The notes beneath the pieces were generated by a model. It made no database searches and was not told where the DNA came from. It was given only the letters and a program-made list of their open reading frames with translations. DNA of 29,457 nt from positions 1 through 29,457 of the IMG/VR virus record IMGVR_UViG_3300042691_042741. One strand, 5' to 3'. A program made the position numbers and the translations under genes. The stretch is from a virus. Positions within the stretch are counted from its first letter, which is position 1. Every line of letters starts with the position of its first letter. Of this stretch, positions 7,397-16,124 are shown one piece after another.

Positions 7397-9269
7397 ATTC
7401 GTATGTTTTTTCAAATTTCCAATTGCCACAATCCCAAACCCTATCAAAACCCAAATAAATCATCATTTCTTTTTCCGTCATTGAGCTATCCAATTCAGGA
7501 TATTCTTTAAGGATTTTATGTTTTTGGTACCGCATTCTATTGAATAGCTTTGCACCGTATTTTTTATTATAATAATGGTACACTGGAGGTTGCTGTTCAA
7601 TTAGTTTGAAACCTAGTTTTGTATATAGGTTATTTTCTCCATCTGGTGTCCATCTTATATCTGCGAATGTTTTTATTTTGGACGGCGAAAAATCTCGCTC
7701 AAATTTTCTTAACATTTTTGATGCCAAACCCCGAATATGATAATTGTAGTTTGTGGCATATCTGTTCAAATCATATACACCTGCTTCACTTGTCCTTTTA
7801 AAAGTCATAACCCCCACCATTTCGCCGTCCAACACCGCACCATACCGTATAGGAGAAGTATCACCCCCCTGTATATGATATTTCTCTAAAAAATCAAAAC
7901 TCTCATTGTGAGAAATCTCAATTATTTCACACGACCTAGCGTGCCCCTTCTTACCTAAATTTAAACCACAAGCATTTAATATCTTATTCCTTAATAAATC
8001 TGGTTTCTCAAGATACTCATTCTCAAATATATGATACAATTTAATTCCATCTTCCTTGGCTTGATTTGTCTTATCTAAATGATAATATCTATCCTTACCA
8101 CCATTATTCAAACTGCCATTAACCAAACCCTCACAATGATAAAGCAAACCGTTAGCCTCAAAACCAATGTTGCCATAAACAACATCCACCTCCTTATTAT
8201 TAGATAATTTTTTCTTGGAAATCTTCTCACCCGTAACCTCCGTTATCACTTCTCCTACCCATTGCTCGAACTTAGAAAAAGTACTTGCACAACTAGGACA
8301 ACCAGACTTTAATGTCATATGTTCATTCTGCGACTTCTTGAAAACCCCATGTTTAGGACATATAATATCCATCTTCGTTTTACTATTTACATTCTCCGTA
8401 CATAAAGAATAATCATATTTATCCTTATGTATTTTTCGAGATTTTTCGATAAATTCATTTAAACAAAATCTACTAGCCTCTAATGAACATTCAGGACAAC
8501 CACTACCTCCAACATGATTATCAAATCTTTGATGAAACCATCCGTGTTTATTGCATTTTATTTTAATTTTACTGCCAATATTAGTATATTCTGTAAAATC
8601 ATATTCGTATTTATCAGAATGAACAGCTATAACTTTCAATAAAAGTTCCTCATCAGTAAAACGTTGGAGTTCAGCTCCTTCTATTTTAGCACATACAGGG
8701 CATTTTTGCCCCTGTAAATGAGCTGAAACTACCTGTGAAAATTCACCATGTGTAGGGCATATTATCGTTATTTTATCAGTGTTAATTTTAAAAGAAGCTT
8801 TACTATAATCATAACCCCTATCTTTATGAATAATTTTACATTTCTCTAAAAATGCGGTTAATTTTTCTTCAGGAGTACCACCATACTTACAAACAGGACA
8901 TTTATACCCCTTTTTATGAACAGCAGGGATAGTTTGAAATTCACCGTGTTTTCTACAAATAATAGTTACAGGTGTTTTGTCATTTATATATTCAACCTTA
9001 GAATAATCGAATTCATCACCGTGAATAGTTTTTGCCCTTTCTATAAATTCATTGGTTTTAGATAAATCAACAACAGGGATTTTCTTACACTCCCTGCATT
9101 TAGCACCCCTCAAATGAACGCTTGCTATAACCTCAAAATCACCATGTTTTGAACAAGTAATAATAACAGGTTTTTTGGTGTTAATAAAATTAACTTTTTC
9201 GTAGGAATATTCATCCCCATGAACCTTTCGCGCCATTTCAATAAATTCTTCTTGCGTAGTTTTTTTCAT
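7395..9269 (-). CDS. Free-standing homing endonuclease (EDxHD/PD-(D/E)XK type) with five zinc-ribbon repeats
   Basis: Residues ~1-330 hold five copies of a ~65-residue unit (FIExARKIHGDxYDYSKV, then IICxxHGxF and KCPxC), each with a Cys-x2-His plus Cys-x2-Cys set likely to bind zinc and DNA. A nuclease domain follows (~335-440): FEQW, EVDVVYG, GFEANGLLYH, HLDKTNQAKEDG and HIFENEYLEK match the I-Bth0305I-like EDxHD fold. The last ~180 residues (from SCEIIEISHNES) form a domain common in phage homing nucleases, of unknown function. An upstream TTG at 9287 would add six residues, but it lies inside a TACCTTTG promoter box, so ATG 9269 is preferred. The gene sits beyond the capsid-gene terminator, a typical landing place for selfish nucleases that spread into related phages. 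Confidence 0.85.
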   Translation of the reverse strand: MKKTTQEEFIEMARKVHGDEYSYEKVNFINTKKPVIITCSKHGDFEVIASVHLRGAKCRECKKIPVVDLSKTNEFIERAKTIHGDEFDYSKVEYINDKTPVTIICRKHGEFQTIPAVHKKGYKCPVCKYGGTPEEKLTAFLEKCKIIHKDRGYDYSKASFKINTDKITIICPTHGEFSQVVSAHLQGQKCPVCAKIEGAELQRFTDEELLLKVIAVHSDKYEYDFTEYTNIGSKIKIKCNKHGWFHQRFDNHVGGSGCPECSLEASRFCLNEFIEKSRKIHKDKYDYSLCTENVNSKTKMDIICPKHGVFKKSQNEHMTLKSGCPSCASTFSKFEQWVGEVITEVTGEKISKKKLSNNKEVDVVYGNIGFEANGLLYHCEGLVNGSLNNGGKDRYYHLDKTNQAKEDGIKLYHIFENEYLEKPDLLRNKILNACGLNLGKKGHARSCEIIEISHNESFDFLEKYHIQGGDTSPIRYGAVLDGEMVGVMTFKRTSEAGVYDLNRYATNYNYHIRGLASKMLRKFERDFSPSKIKTFADIRWTPDGENNLYTKLGFKLIEQQPPVYHYYNKKYGAKLFNRMRYQKHKILKEYPELDSSMTEKEMMIYLGFDRVWDCGNWKFEKTYE

Positions 9270-9284
9270 ATTCGTTATTTTACG

Positions 9285-9292
9285 CAAAGGTA
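9285..9292 (-). promoter_or_regulatory. Bacteroidetes-type -7 box (TACCTTTG) before the homing endonuclease
   Basis: The minus strand reads TTACCTTTGCG, with 15 nt to ATG 9269. The octamer is the same as before GMP reductase (2292-2299). This suggests host-polymerase-type expression of both genes, different from the TATATTTATA set. Confidence 0.55.
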
Positions 9293-9308
9293 AGAAAATT
9301 ATATTAAT

Positions 9309-9348
9309 AAAAAAAGGCCCATGAAAAAAATTCCATGGACCTTTTTTA
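9309..9348 (-). terminator. Intrinsic terminator of the capsid transcription unit
   Basis: Read on the minus strand, GGUCCAUG (9334-9341) pairs with CAUGGGCC (9316-9323) through one U-G wobble, followed by a U-run (A-run 9309-9315). On the plus strand the same position is a mismatch, so the hairpin is built for the minus strand. It insulates the endonuclease from the head operon. Confidence 0.85.
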
Positions 9349-9368
9349 TAATTCGTTGATAATCAATA

Positions 9369-11195
9369 TTATCTCAATTCGATTGGATCGAAGGTCTGGA
9401 TATTATCAACCTTGATGTAGCCATAGTAACGGTTATTCACCATCTTCGTAGCGTAACGAGTAGCAATACCTTTTACCATAGTCAAGCTATCTGGATCTGT
9501 GATAGTTGGGGTAAGTTGCAATGGAAGATATGGTGCATAAATGTAACCAGTATCCAACAAAGAAGTACCTTTGTGACCGATAAGAACGTCAAATGCAGAA
9601 GCATAAGGATCTACATATACTTTGTAACGGCCATTAACAGTACCTACCTGCTTCATACCAAGATTGTAAGAGTAATCCTCTAAATCATGGCTAGTTGGTA
9701 AGAACGCATCCAAATCATCGAAAATTGCACTTACTTCAGAAGATACAACGATAAAGTTAGCACCTCCGCGCAAAGTTGATTTGTGGATTTGAGCAGAAAT
9801 CTGGTTGATACGAGTGATAAGAGTCTGGTTCCACTCTTTTTGAGTGTACTTTTGAGCACCAGTACCTTTCCATCCGTAGTAGTTCCAACGGAGTTTCCAA
9901 GCTGCACCGCGCTTCAATTCGCGCAATACTTGACGGTCAATTTCCATTGCAATCTGTTCAGACAACAATGCTGTCAATTCCGCTTCTGCTTCAATGTTGT
10001 GGTATGCTTGAATATCAGTTGCCAATTCTGGAGTCCAACGAGCGCGAAGCTTACGAGATTCAACAGAAACAGTTACTTTCTTAATTTCGAAAGTTACTTC
10101 ACCGATTTCAGTTTCGTTTTCAAGAGTGTCATAGCGTCTCCAAGCGAATGCCAAGTCAGCAGCAGCGAAGGTAGTACCAGAAGCAGCACCAACGTATCCG
10201 TCGTAGCTATCGCATGTAGCGCAATTCAATGGGTGAGTCAAGTCGATTTCAACGTACAATGTACCGTTTTGATCGCAGATGTCAGAAATATCTGTCAAAC
10301 CTTTACCGTAAGCCTGTGCAGGGAAACGGAAGTTAACTGCATCACCAGTCTTGTAGATAACGTTACCTTGTGGGTCAAGGATGTCAGAACCAGCGTTGAT
10401 AACACTGAAAGAAGCCAAGAACTCTTCTGTATCAACTTCCAAACCATTACCTTTGTACATACGTGCAGTAAAGTTGTTCAAGTTGGTAGAATTACGTCCC
10501 AAGAATCCATCGATTCCGAACTTAGCGTAACGGATAGAACCGTCTTGTGCCAATTTCAAAGTGTTAGTTGCTGTCCAGCAGCTATTTTCATCCAATTCAA
10601 CAGGAGAACCTGATGCAGTGATGATTGTGAAGTTACCCTTGCTGTGATCGTACAATTCATCGTTGTAGAAACGATCGTACAAAGAACGGCATCCTTCGTA
10701 AGTCACATCAGGACAGTTAGAACCTACCAATAAACAAGCAGGCTTTTTGCCGATAGATGGAGCATGTGAAGATGTAGTCTGACCAGCTTGGTTAGTATCT
10801 TCGATTCTTTCAGAAATGTTCGGATAGAAGAAGAACAAAGCACCAGTTGGCTGTGTCATTGCTTGTACAGAAACGATGTCGTTAGCCAACAAACGGCTAT
10901 AAATACGACGAATCATTGGGAAAGCCTGTGCTTCAAAACCACCAGAAGAACCTGAATTAGTTTCTTCGTTAAGTACGTTTTTGAAGTATTTAGCTTGATT
11001 CTCATAAAGAAGAGCTACGTTATCACGAACGTGACCTTCCAAATTACGAAGCCAGTTTTGGCCTTCGTTTACCCACTCACCACCGTTTGTTCTTTTACCT
11101 CCTACGTGCTGATAACGCTCGATGATTTCTTCACGTAAAAGTTGTTCGCGGTTGGTTTGGATATCTCCTAATTTACCAGATTTTACAAAACTCAT
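9369..11195 (-). CDS. Major capsid protein, T4 gp23-like
   Basis: Forms the head shell. The 608-residue protein aligns by eye with gp23: LLYENQAKYF (62-71) corresponds to the FENQEKDF region, and AFPMIRRIYSRLLANDIVSVQAMTQPTGALFFF (from ~91) is the conserved core start of HK97-fold T4-like capsids. A likely prohead-protease cut lies after VLNE (E77), equivalent to the gp23 cut before the mature N-terminus. The gene is visibly richer in G+C and C-ending codons than its neighbours, fitting very high expression. It follows the scaffold gene by about 33 nt and ends just before a strong terminator. A CATTTATA stretch abuts the start codon, but transcription probably comes from upstream as well. Confidence 0.93.
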   Translation of the reverse strand: MSFVKSGKLGDIQTNREQLLREEIIERYQHVGGKRTNGGEWVNEGQNWLRNLEGHVRDNVALLYENQAKYFKNVLNEETNSGSSGGFEAQAFPMIRRIYSRLLANDIVSVQAMTQPTGALFFFYPNISERIEDTNQAGQTTSSHAPSIGKKPACLLVGSNCPDVTYEGCRSLYDRFYNDELYDHSKGNFTIITASGSPVELDENSCWTATNTLKLAQDGSIRYAKFGIDGFLGRNSTNLNNFTARMYKGNGLEVDTEEFLASFSVINAGSDILDPQGNVIYKTGDAVNFRFPAQAYGKGLTDISDICDQNGTLYVEIDLTHPLNCATCDSYDGYVGAASGTTFAAADLAFAWRRYDTLENETEIGEVTFEIKKVTVSVESRKLRARWTPELATDIQAYHNIEAEAELTALLSEQIAMEIDRQVLRELKRGAAWKLRWNYYGWKGTGAQKYTQKEWNQTLITRINQISAQIHKSTLRGGANFIVVSSEVSAIFDDLDAFLPTSHDLEDYSYNLGMKQVGTVNGRYKVYVDPYASAFDVLIGHKGTSLLDTGYIYAPYLPLQLTPTITDPDSLTMVKGIATRYATKMVNNRYYGYIKVDNIQTFDPIELR

Positions 11196-11228
11196 TTTAT
11201 AAATGTTTTTTAATTTTTTTGTGTGTTT

Positions 11229-12371
11229 TTAGATTTTATAATTTACTAATTTATTAAACTTATCAAAGTCGGGATCATTAAATGTTTTTTCTTCTTTAAT
11301 AATGTCCTTCTTTGAAGACTCGTTAATGCTATCTTTCAAGTCCTTCAATTCATTCTTTCCAGAAATAGTTTTTTTAGGAAGAGTCTTAGAAAGAGCCTCG
11401 AAAAGAATTTTTGATTCATTAATTGTTGTTACAGAATCAAATTGTTCAGCAATTTGAACTTTCTCATCTCTGCTAACAGTTTGTTCAGTAAACAATTTTG
11501 TTATATGTAAAAGATTAGTGTTGTGAACAGCCAATTGGTCTAACATATTCTTAGATTCAGTTAAAGCTTGATCGTATTTAGCTTTCTGATTTTTCAATCT
11601 AAGATTTTCTGCTACCTTGGTAGAAACTTCCTCCTTCAAGACTTTAATTTTCTCATTATAAGCCTTTTGCATTCTGTTTAATTTCTGTTCGTACTGTTCA
11701 ACGATGACTTTGTACTCATTAATACGAGCCTCCATTTTGCTTTCTTGTAGAGCTTCTTTGATCCACTCGTCAAGCTTTTCCTCTTCATCTTCCATATCAT
11801 CATCGTCACCCATTTCAATTTCCATATCGTCGTCCATGTCCATATCTTCATCATCCATGTTCATGTCGTCTTCCATGTCCATATCTTGATCGTCGATGTC
11901 CAATTCTAATTCATCATCGTCGTCCAAGCTTTTCAAGTCGAAAACTTCTTCGCCGTCTTCGTCTTCGCTTTTTTCAATTTGAAATTCGATAACTTCATCG
12001 TCAGGCAATGAACTTAAAAAATCCATAATCTCTTCTTTAGATTTACCTCTAAGGTCTATAACCTTATCTTCAGTATCATCAGCTGTTTCTTCTGAATCAT
12101 CTGACATTTCATCATCTCCATCTTCTTCATCTAATTTAGTTAGAAGATCAGATAATTCCTCGTCGCCAAATTCATTATTTACAACTTCTTCTTCATAATC
12201 CAAAGGCATATTATCATCAGAATCTTCAATCATATCATTTTTATCCAATGATTCTTTAACAAAAGATTTAACTTCTGTTTGCAACACTGTCTTTAGTGTT
12301 TCATTAGTTTGTGATTCTGTAAGAGTTTTTACTTCCGATACTTTTAATAAAAGTTCCTCTATGTTTTTCAT
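11229..12371 (-). CDS. Prohead core scaffolding protein, T4 gp22-like
   Basis: Scaffold that directs prohead assembly and is degraded by the protease. The 380-residue protein is extremely acidic. The N-terminal third is helical. Residues ~48-195 form an Asp/Glu-rich region ending in a low-complexity Met-Asp tract (repeated DMD and DDM units, ~155-195). A long coiled coil follows (~200-300, KVIVEQYEQKLNRMQKAYNE onward). Its place between protease and capsid genes and its composition match gp22; sequence identity itself is weak. The Met-Asp tract is unusually regular. The short plus-strand frame opposite it is only the complement of this repeat. Confidence 0.8.
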   Translation of the reverse strand: MKNIEELLLKVSEVKTLTESQTNETLKTVLQTEVKSFVKESLDKNDMIEDSDDNMPLDYEEEVVNNEFGDEELSDLLTKLDEEDGDDEMSDDSEETADDTEDKVIDLRGKSKEEIMDFLSSLPDDEVIEFQIEKSEDEDGEEVFDLKSLDDDDELELDIDDQDMDMEDDMNMDDEDMDMDDDMEIEMGDDDDMEDEEEKLDEWIKEALQESKMEARINEYKVIVEQYEQKLNRMQKAYNEKIKVLKEEVSTKVAENLRLKNQKAKYDQALTESKNMLDQLAVHNTNLLHITKLFTEQTVSRDEKVQIAEQFDSVTTINESKILFEALSKTLPKKTISGKNELKDLKDSINESSKKDIIKEEKTFNDPDFDKFNKLVNYKI

Positions 12372-12392
12372 ACAAGTTTTTTCAATTTATTT

Positions 12393-12402
12393 AATAAATA
12401 TG
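12393..12402 (-). promoter_or_regulatory. TATTTATT-type upstream element of the scaffold gene
   Basis: The minus strand reads CATATTTATT, with the core 21 nt before ATG 12371, between the protease stop and scaffold start. It may give separate high expression of scaffold and capsid. Confidence 0.4.
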
Positions 12403-12417
12403 CTTCAATATTAAAAA

Positions 12418-13113
12418 TTACGTAAATTTTGAAAGATACTCTGATAATTTATCATTGAAGGAGTATTTTTCGGTAGATTTATATTCTTCTTTCACTGTTT
12501 TATCGATATACGGTGTTAAATTTTTCATATCAGTTGATACCCAACTACCTTTCGAAGAAGGCTTGTTAACAAAGTCCCAACAAATTAATTCATAATCATC
12601 TTCGACATGATTAACGCCATTAACCTTTTTTAAAGAGCCTACGCCCCTTGAAGAAACACCAACAACAACTCCATTCATCATCAAATTTGAAATATGATCA
12701 CCAGATGTGGTTACAATACCTTTTTCAACAAATCCCCTAGAAACATTCAATTTAATTTTTCCTAAAAGTGTGATACCGTCCCACCAAACATCGGTTAATA
12801 AACCAGCGCCATTTAAAATATTAATCTGTGTACTTTCGGGGTGGTTGGCTTCAAGTAAAGTATTTTTTTGTGGGATACATTCTTTTAAATATCTGTCAGC
12901 CTCTCTCTTCAATAGCTTTTCGCTATATATTCTGTTATTTTCATTTAACACACCGTATTTTTGCAAAACGGCGAAGACAACGGTAGGTACTCCATTACGA
13001 GCAACATCTTCATTTGAAGATAATTTATTTTCCACTATGAAATCCTTGGATATACTCTCAATAGTTTGAGCATACCCAGCATCATATTCTAATAATAGCA
13101 TTTTTTTACTCAT
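12418..13113 (-). CDS. Prohead maturation protease, T4 gp21-like
   Basis: Serine protease that cleaves scaffold and capsid proteins during head maturation. The motifs are NNRIYSEKLL (59-68), the phage-protease NGRIYP-like signature; EANHPES with catalytic His91; and GVVVGVSSRGVGS with Ser154/Ser155 (148-160). Length 231 is typical. The frame can be read from 13140, but a TATTTATA element occupies 13129-13136, so the start is ATG 13113 (MSKKMLLLEY). The order portal, small proteins, protease, scaffold, capsid is as in T4. Its preferred cut site, (L/I)xE, also occurs in the leaders of three non-capsid proteins of this window. Confidence 0.9.
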   Translation of the reverse strand: MSKKMLLLEYDAGYAQTIESISKDFIVENKLSSNEDVARNGVPTVVFAVLQKYGVLNENNRIYSEKLLKREADRYLKECIPQKNTLLEANHPESTQINILNGAGLLTDVWWDGITLLGKIKLNVSRGFVEKGIVTTSGDHISNLMMNGVVVGVSSRGVGSLKKVNGVNHVEDDYELICWDFVNKPSSKGSWVSTDMKNLTPYIDKTVKEEYKSTEKYSFNDKLSEYLSKFT

Positions 13114-13126
13114 GTAAAATGATTTT

Positions 13127-13138
13127 ATTATAAATATC
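13127..13138 (-). promoter_or_regulatory. TATTTATA-type upstream element of the protease gene
   Basis: The minus strand reads TGATATTTATAA, with the core 15 nt from ATG 13113. It lies inside the longer open frame and therefore decides the start codon. Confidence 0.5.
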
Positions 13139-13148
13139 AATTAATTAC

Positions 13149-13187
13149 AAAAAAAAACGGCGATGGACTAACCATCACCGCTTTTTT
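13149..13187 (-). terminator. Intrinsic terminator overlapping a stop codon
   Basis: On the minus strand CGGUGAUGG (13172-13180) pairs with CCAUCGCCG (13158-13166), nine pairs with one U-G wobble, then a run of U. The stop codon of the 124-residue gene (13175-13177) lies inside the stem, so a ribosome reaching the end of the gene would cover the hairpin. Confidence 0.85.
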
Positions 13188-13549
13188 TTATTTATATTTT
13201 TAAAAACCTTGAATTTAGGGTAATTACTTATTATATTTTTTAGTATATCTGGATATTCTTTTAAACTATTTATTGTGTTATCTTTTATTAGTGAAAGTTC
13301 AACTGAAAGGTATGCGGTGGTGGACGGCGAATCTCTTATGTCAACATCAATAAAATATTCGTAATTGTCCTTAAAATTTTGCTTTAATTCAAAAACCTTT
13401 TTCCTTATAGCCTTTGTAAAATTGCAAATTTCCCTTTTGTAATCAACAGCGCTCAATTGTCCCTGTAATTCAACCCAACATTGTAATTCAACTTTCGTAA
13501 TACCGTTTTTCTTAATAATCTTGCTCTGAAAATTATCATCTATTGTCAT
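13175..13549 (-). CDS. Hypothetical protein between head genes
   Basis: A 124-residue protein with a mix of predicted strands and helices (VELQCWVELQGQ, YEYFIDVDIRD, AYLSVELSLI) and a lysine-rich C-terminus. I do not recognise it. It has its own TATATTTG box 20 nt upstream and its own terminator, so it forms a single-gene unit inserted between the gp67/68-position gene and the protease. That makes it a likely late addition or a differently timed gene, not part of the core head machinery. One copy of the 9-mer TGGACGGCG lies inside it (13321-13329), encoding the DSPSTT segment. Confidence 0.6.
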   Translation of the reverse strand: MTIDDNFQSKIIKKNGITKVELQCWVELQGQLSAVDYKREICNFTKAIRKKVFELKQNFKDNYEYFIDVDIRDSPSTTAYLSVELSLIKDNTINSLKEYPDILKNIISNYPKFKVFKNINKKKR

Positions 13550-13569
13550 ATAAATAATTGTTATATAAA

Positions 13570-13577
13570 CAAATATA
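13570..13577 (-). promoter_or_regulatory. TAnnTTTG box (TATATTTG) of the 124-residue protein gene
   Basis: The minus strand reads TTTTACTTATATTTG, with 20 nt to ATG 13549. The 15-nt sequence is identical to that before the gene at 3352, supporting a shared promoter type. Confidence 0.5.
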
Positions 13578-13584
13578 AGTAAAA

Positions 13585-14247
13585 CTATTCGTTTATTAAA
13601 CTATTTTTCAAACTAATTAAATTAATTAAATTATCAACTTCATATTGATTCTTTAATTGTGTTTCATAGATTTTTTCCTTCGTCTTATAAATTAACATTT
13701 TAGTTTCATCGTCCGAAGCCTCGTTTAATTTATTGTCAAGGACACTTAAACATTCTTCGCTAATCTGCTTGAAAACTGTTTCGGGGTTATCTATGAAGTT
13801 TTTAGCCAAAGAAAGCTCTTCTTCTGAAAATTGAGATAAATCTAAATTGTTTTTTACATTTTTAGATTTGATGTGCTCATAAATCATTTTCTTGCTTTCA
13901 TTGTACTCGACAAAATTCAAAGCATTGCGCTCTTCAAATAAAACGATACTGATACTTTTTTCTAAATCAGTAAGTTCCAAATTATTTAATTTAGAAGATA
14001 AACCCTTCAAATCACTTTTATCTATGGAATTAGAAAATTTAATATTTTCATTTATAAAATCTTCGATTTCAGATTCCTGTAAAGCAGGAGGGTTTTCCAA
14101 ATTATTAACCGTATAGTATAATATTTGAAGATTTTTATTATTAGCTATTTCTTCAAGAATTAATTTTGAACTATTTGATTCCTTGTTCAAATATGATTCT
14201 TGAAGTAAATTATCAATACCTTTTTTTATTTTTATGATTTGATTCAT
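13585..14247 (-). CDS. Unassigned head-assembly protein in the gp67/gp68 position
   Basis: A 220-residue, almost entirely helical, Glu/Lys/Asn-rich protein without cysteine clusters or membrane segments. It follows the portal gene by about 46 nt and precedes the protease region, where T4 carries the prohead-core genes 67 and 68. Gene position and helical, charged composition are the only support for a core or portal-assembly role. The regular LNNLELTDLEKSI-type pattern suggests helical bundles. Confidence 0.5.
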   Translation of the reverse strand: MNQIIKIKKGIDNLLQESYLNKESNSSKLILEEIANNKNLQILYYTVNNLENPPALQESEIEDFINENIKFSNSIDKSDLKGLSSKLNNLELTDLEKSISIVLFEERNALNFVEYNESKKMIYEHIKSKNVKNNLDLSQFSEEELSLAKNFIDNPETVFKQISEECLSVLDNKLNEASDDETKMLIYKTKEKIYETQLKNQYEVDNLINLISLKNSLINE

Positions 14248-14293
14248 CTTATTTAAAAGTTTATTATATAATTATGTCAATTTATTATTTTTT

Positions 14294-16093
14294 TTATTCT
14301 TCTGGTGGGGTTCCACCTGTTACTTCTTCACCACCTGCTTCAGGTGCTTCTGCTCCACCACCCTCTTCACCACCTAATTCACCACCACCTTCTCCACCTA
14401 ATTCACCTCCACCAGCTTCACCTTCCATTTCTCCGCCTAATCCACCTCCTAAATCGCTGAAATCACCACCGCCTGCACCGCCACCACCTTCTGCTCCACC
14501 AACAGTTGTTCCGTCAGTGTTTTGAGTGTATTCTGCATTTGGCATCCCATAAATCTTATCCACTTCATCGAACAATTTAGTATTTTGAATGATTTGTTCC
14601 GTTTTTTGTAATTCGATACCAATAGCTCTTTCAACTCTTTGTTGTAACAAATCTTCTTTGATTTCATTGTCAGTGAAATTAAGAATTAATTTCTTCGCTC
14701 TTGCATGTGACATAGGTGCGATACCATCAGCAGCTATTTCCACAGCCGCCTTGTAAGTATCTAATTTTTGAGTTAATAACTCCATCCTTAAAACTTCTGC
14801 TTGTATAGATGGATTATTTAAACTTAAAACAAAATTACCACATTCTTCCTCTAAACCCAAAGCGATTAGATGAACCATCGCAATTTTATTTAACTCTTGT
14901 AAACAACATAATTGGATCCTATTAACAGTTTTAGCAAATCTAATATCCTGCATTGCCAAAGATTTTCCTTCAGCAACAGATTCCTCGAAATTCAAATATG
15001 TTTTGGGTACCCTTAAAGCAGTTACCAATAGTTTCAAATCATACTCAATATCAGCAATATCTAAATTAGTTTGACCCTGTATTGTATCAATTTTTGAACC
15101 ATCATTGGCATCACGAATTGGAATAAAATAATCTTGGTCAATACCCAAAACATTCATCTTTAAATCTTCCTGCCCTGTTTCTGGGTCAACTGTTTTCTTC
15201 CTTTTATATCTATCGGCAATGCTGTTAATATATTGACCAACATCGTTAGGGTCAATATTACCTATATTAATGTAAAATACCCTTCTATCGCTCGCTCTTA
15301 TTAAACGGATGGTTCTCATAGCATCCTCTGTTAAAAGAAGATTACGCCAAAATCTACGTGCCTTTTCTAAGATGGATACACCATAAGGGATTCTTCTATC
15401 ATCAATCAAAAGTCTAAAATGTGCAATTTGCCAATCTTTAAATTCAACGGTTCTAGATGTTCTCCATTTAAAAATAGTACCACTTTTTTTCTCTGAAATG
15501 ATATAATCTAATAAATCATTATCTTCCCTTTCGATTTCAATGGTGGGCAACTGTTTACAATTTATAATACCTAAATCTGAATCTACATCTAAATAAACAA
15601 AATTATCGCCATACTTGCACATATTCCTCATCCACATGCCAATATTCATATTGATATTTAATTTATCGTAGAACATTGATTCCAATTCTTTTTTTACCCT
15701 TTCACTCTCTGAATAAATGTTCAATACATTACCCTTCTCATTCGGCTGGGTGCATTCTTCCATAAAAATATCTAATGCAGCACCTATAATAGGATACTCC
15801 TCCATTTTTTCATAATCGTAATAAGAAGGAATCCTACGGGCTTCATTTTGAAGAACTTGATACTTTATTAAAGAAGTAGCTTTATTCCACAAACTTCTTA
15901 TATATGAAGACTGTTGCTTCTCTAATTTTTTTACTTCAATATCTTTACTGTCTTTACTTCTTAACAGTTCTCTATCTACACCTACCGTTTGAGTATTAAA
16001 ACTTTGACCTCCTACTACGGGATTTTCTTTACCTCCAGAAAAGAAGCTAGTTAATTTTTGATATACTGTTTGCCTTGAATTATTTTCAGCCAT
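14294..16093 (-). CDS. Portal protein, T4 gp20-like
   Basis: Twelve-fold ring at the head vertex through which DNA is packaged. The 599-residue protein has the gp20 pattern: RRIPSYYDYEKMEEYPIIGAALDIFMEECTQ early on (~85-115), CKYGDNFVYLDVD (~160), the wing region with KIDTIQGQTNLDIADIEY (~333), then VPKTYLNFEESVAEGKSLAMQDIRFAKTVNRIQ (~365-395). The last ~70 residues are a Gly/Glu low-complexity tail (GGGELGGEGGG-type), longer and more repetitive than I would expect for this family and probably flexible. Its complement reads as a proline-rich frame that is not a gene. A TATATTTATA element lies 16 nt upstream. Confidence 0.92.
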   Translation of the reverse strand: MAENNSRQTVYQKLTSFFSGGKENPVVGGQSFNTQTVGVDRELLRSKDSKDIEVKKLEKQQSSYIRSLWNKATSLIKYQVLQNEARRIPSYYDYEKMEEYPIIGAALDIFMEECTQPNEKGNVLNIYSESERVKKELESMFYDKLNINMNIGMWMRNMCKYGDNFVYLDVDSDLGIINCKQLPTIEIEREDNDLLDYIISEKKSGTIFKWRTSRTVEFKDWQIAHFRLLIDDRRIPYGVSILEKARRFWRNLLLTEDAMRTIRLIRASDRRVFYINIGNIDPNDVGQYINSIADRYKRKKTVDPETGQEDLKMNVLGIDQDYFIPIRDANDGSKIDTIQGQTNLDIADIEYDLKLLVTALRVPKTYLNFEESVAEGKSLAMQDIRFAKTVNRIQLCCLQELNKIAMVHLIALGLEEECGNFVLSLNNPSIQAEVLRMELLTQKLDTYKAAVEIAADGIAPMSHARAKKLILNFTDNEIKEDLLQQRVERAIGIELQKTEQIIQNTKLFDEVDKIYGMPNAEYTQNTDGTTVGGAEGGGGAGGGDFSDLGGGLGGEMEGEAGGGELGGEGGGELGGEEGGGAEAPEAGGEEVTGGTPPEE

Positions 16094-16107
16094 TATTTGC
16101 TATTTTT

Positions 16108-16120
16108 TATATAAATATAA
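16108..16120 (-). promoter_or_regulatory. TATATTTATA-type upstream element of the portal gene
   Basis: The minus strand reads TTATATTTATATA, with 16 nt from core to ATG 16093, between the terminase stop and portal start. Confidence 0.5.
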
Positions 16121-16124
16121 GAAG

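Noticed and set aside
9783-10613. Long plus-strand open frame (276 codons) inside the capsid gene
   Set aside because: It overlaps fully with the gp23-like gene, and its composition (Cys, Phe and Ser rich) is that of a shadow frame.
11704-11889. Plus-strand serine/isoleucine-rich frame opposite the scaffold Asp/Met tract
   Set aside because: Simple complement of the repeat; no start context.
14274-14525. Proline- and serine-rich plus-strand open frame
   Set aside because: It is the complement of the Gly/Glu-rich portal C-terminus and has no upstream element.
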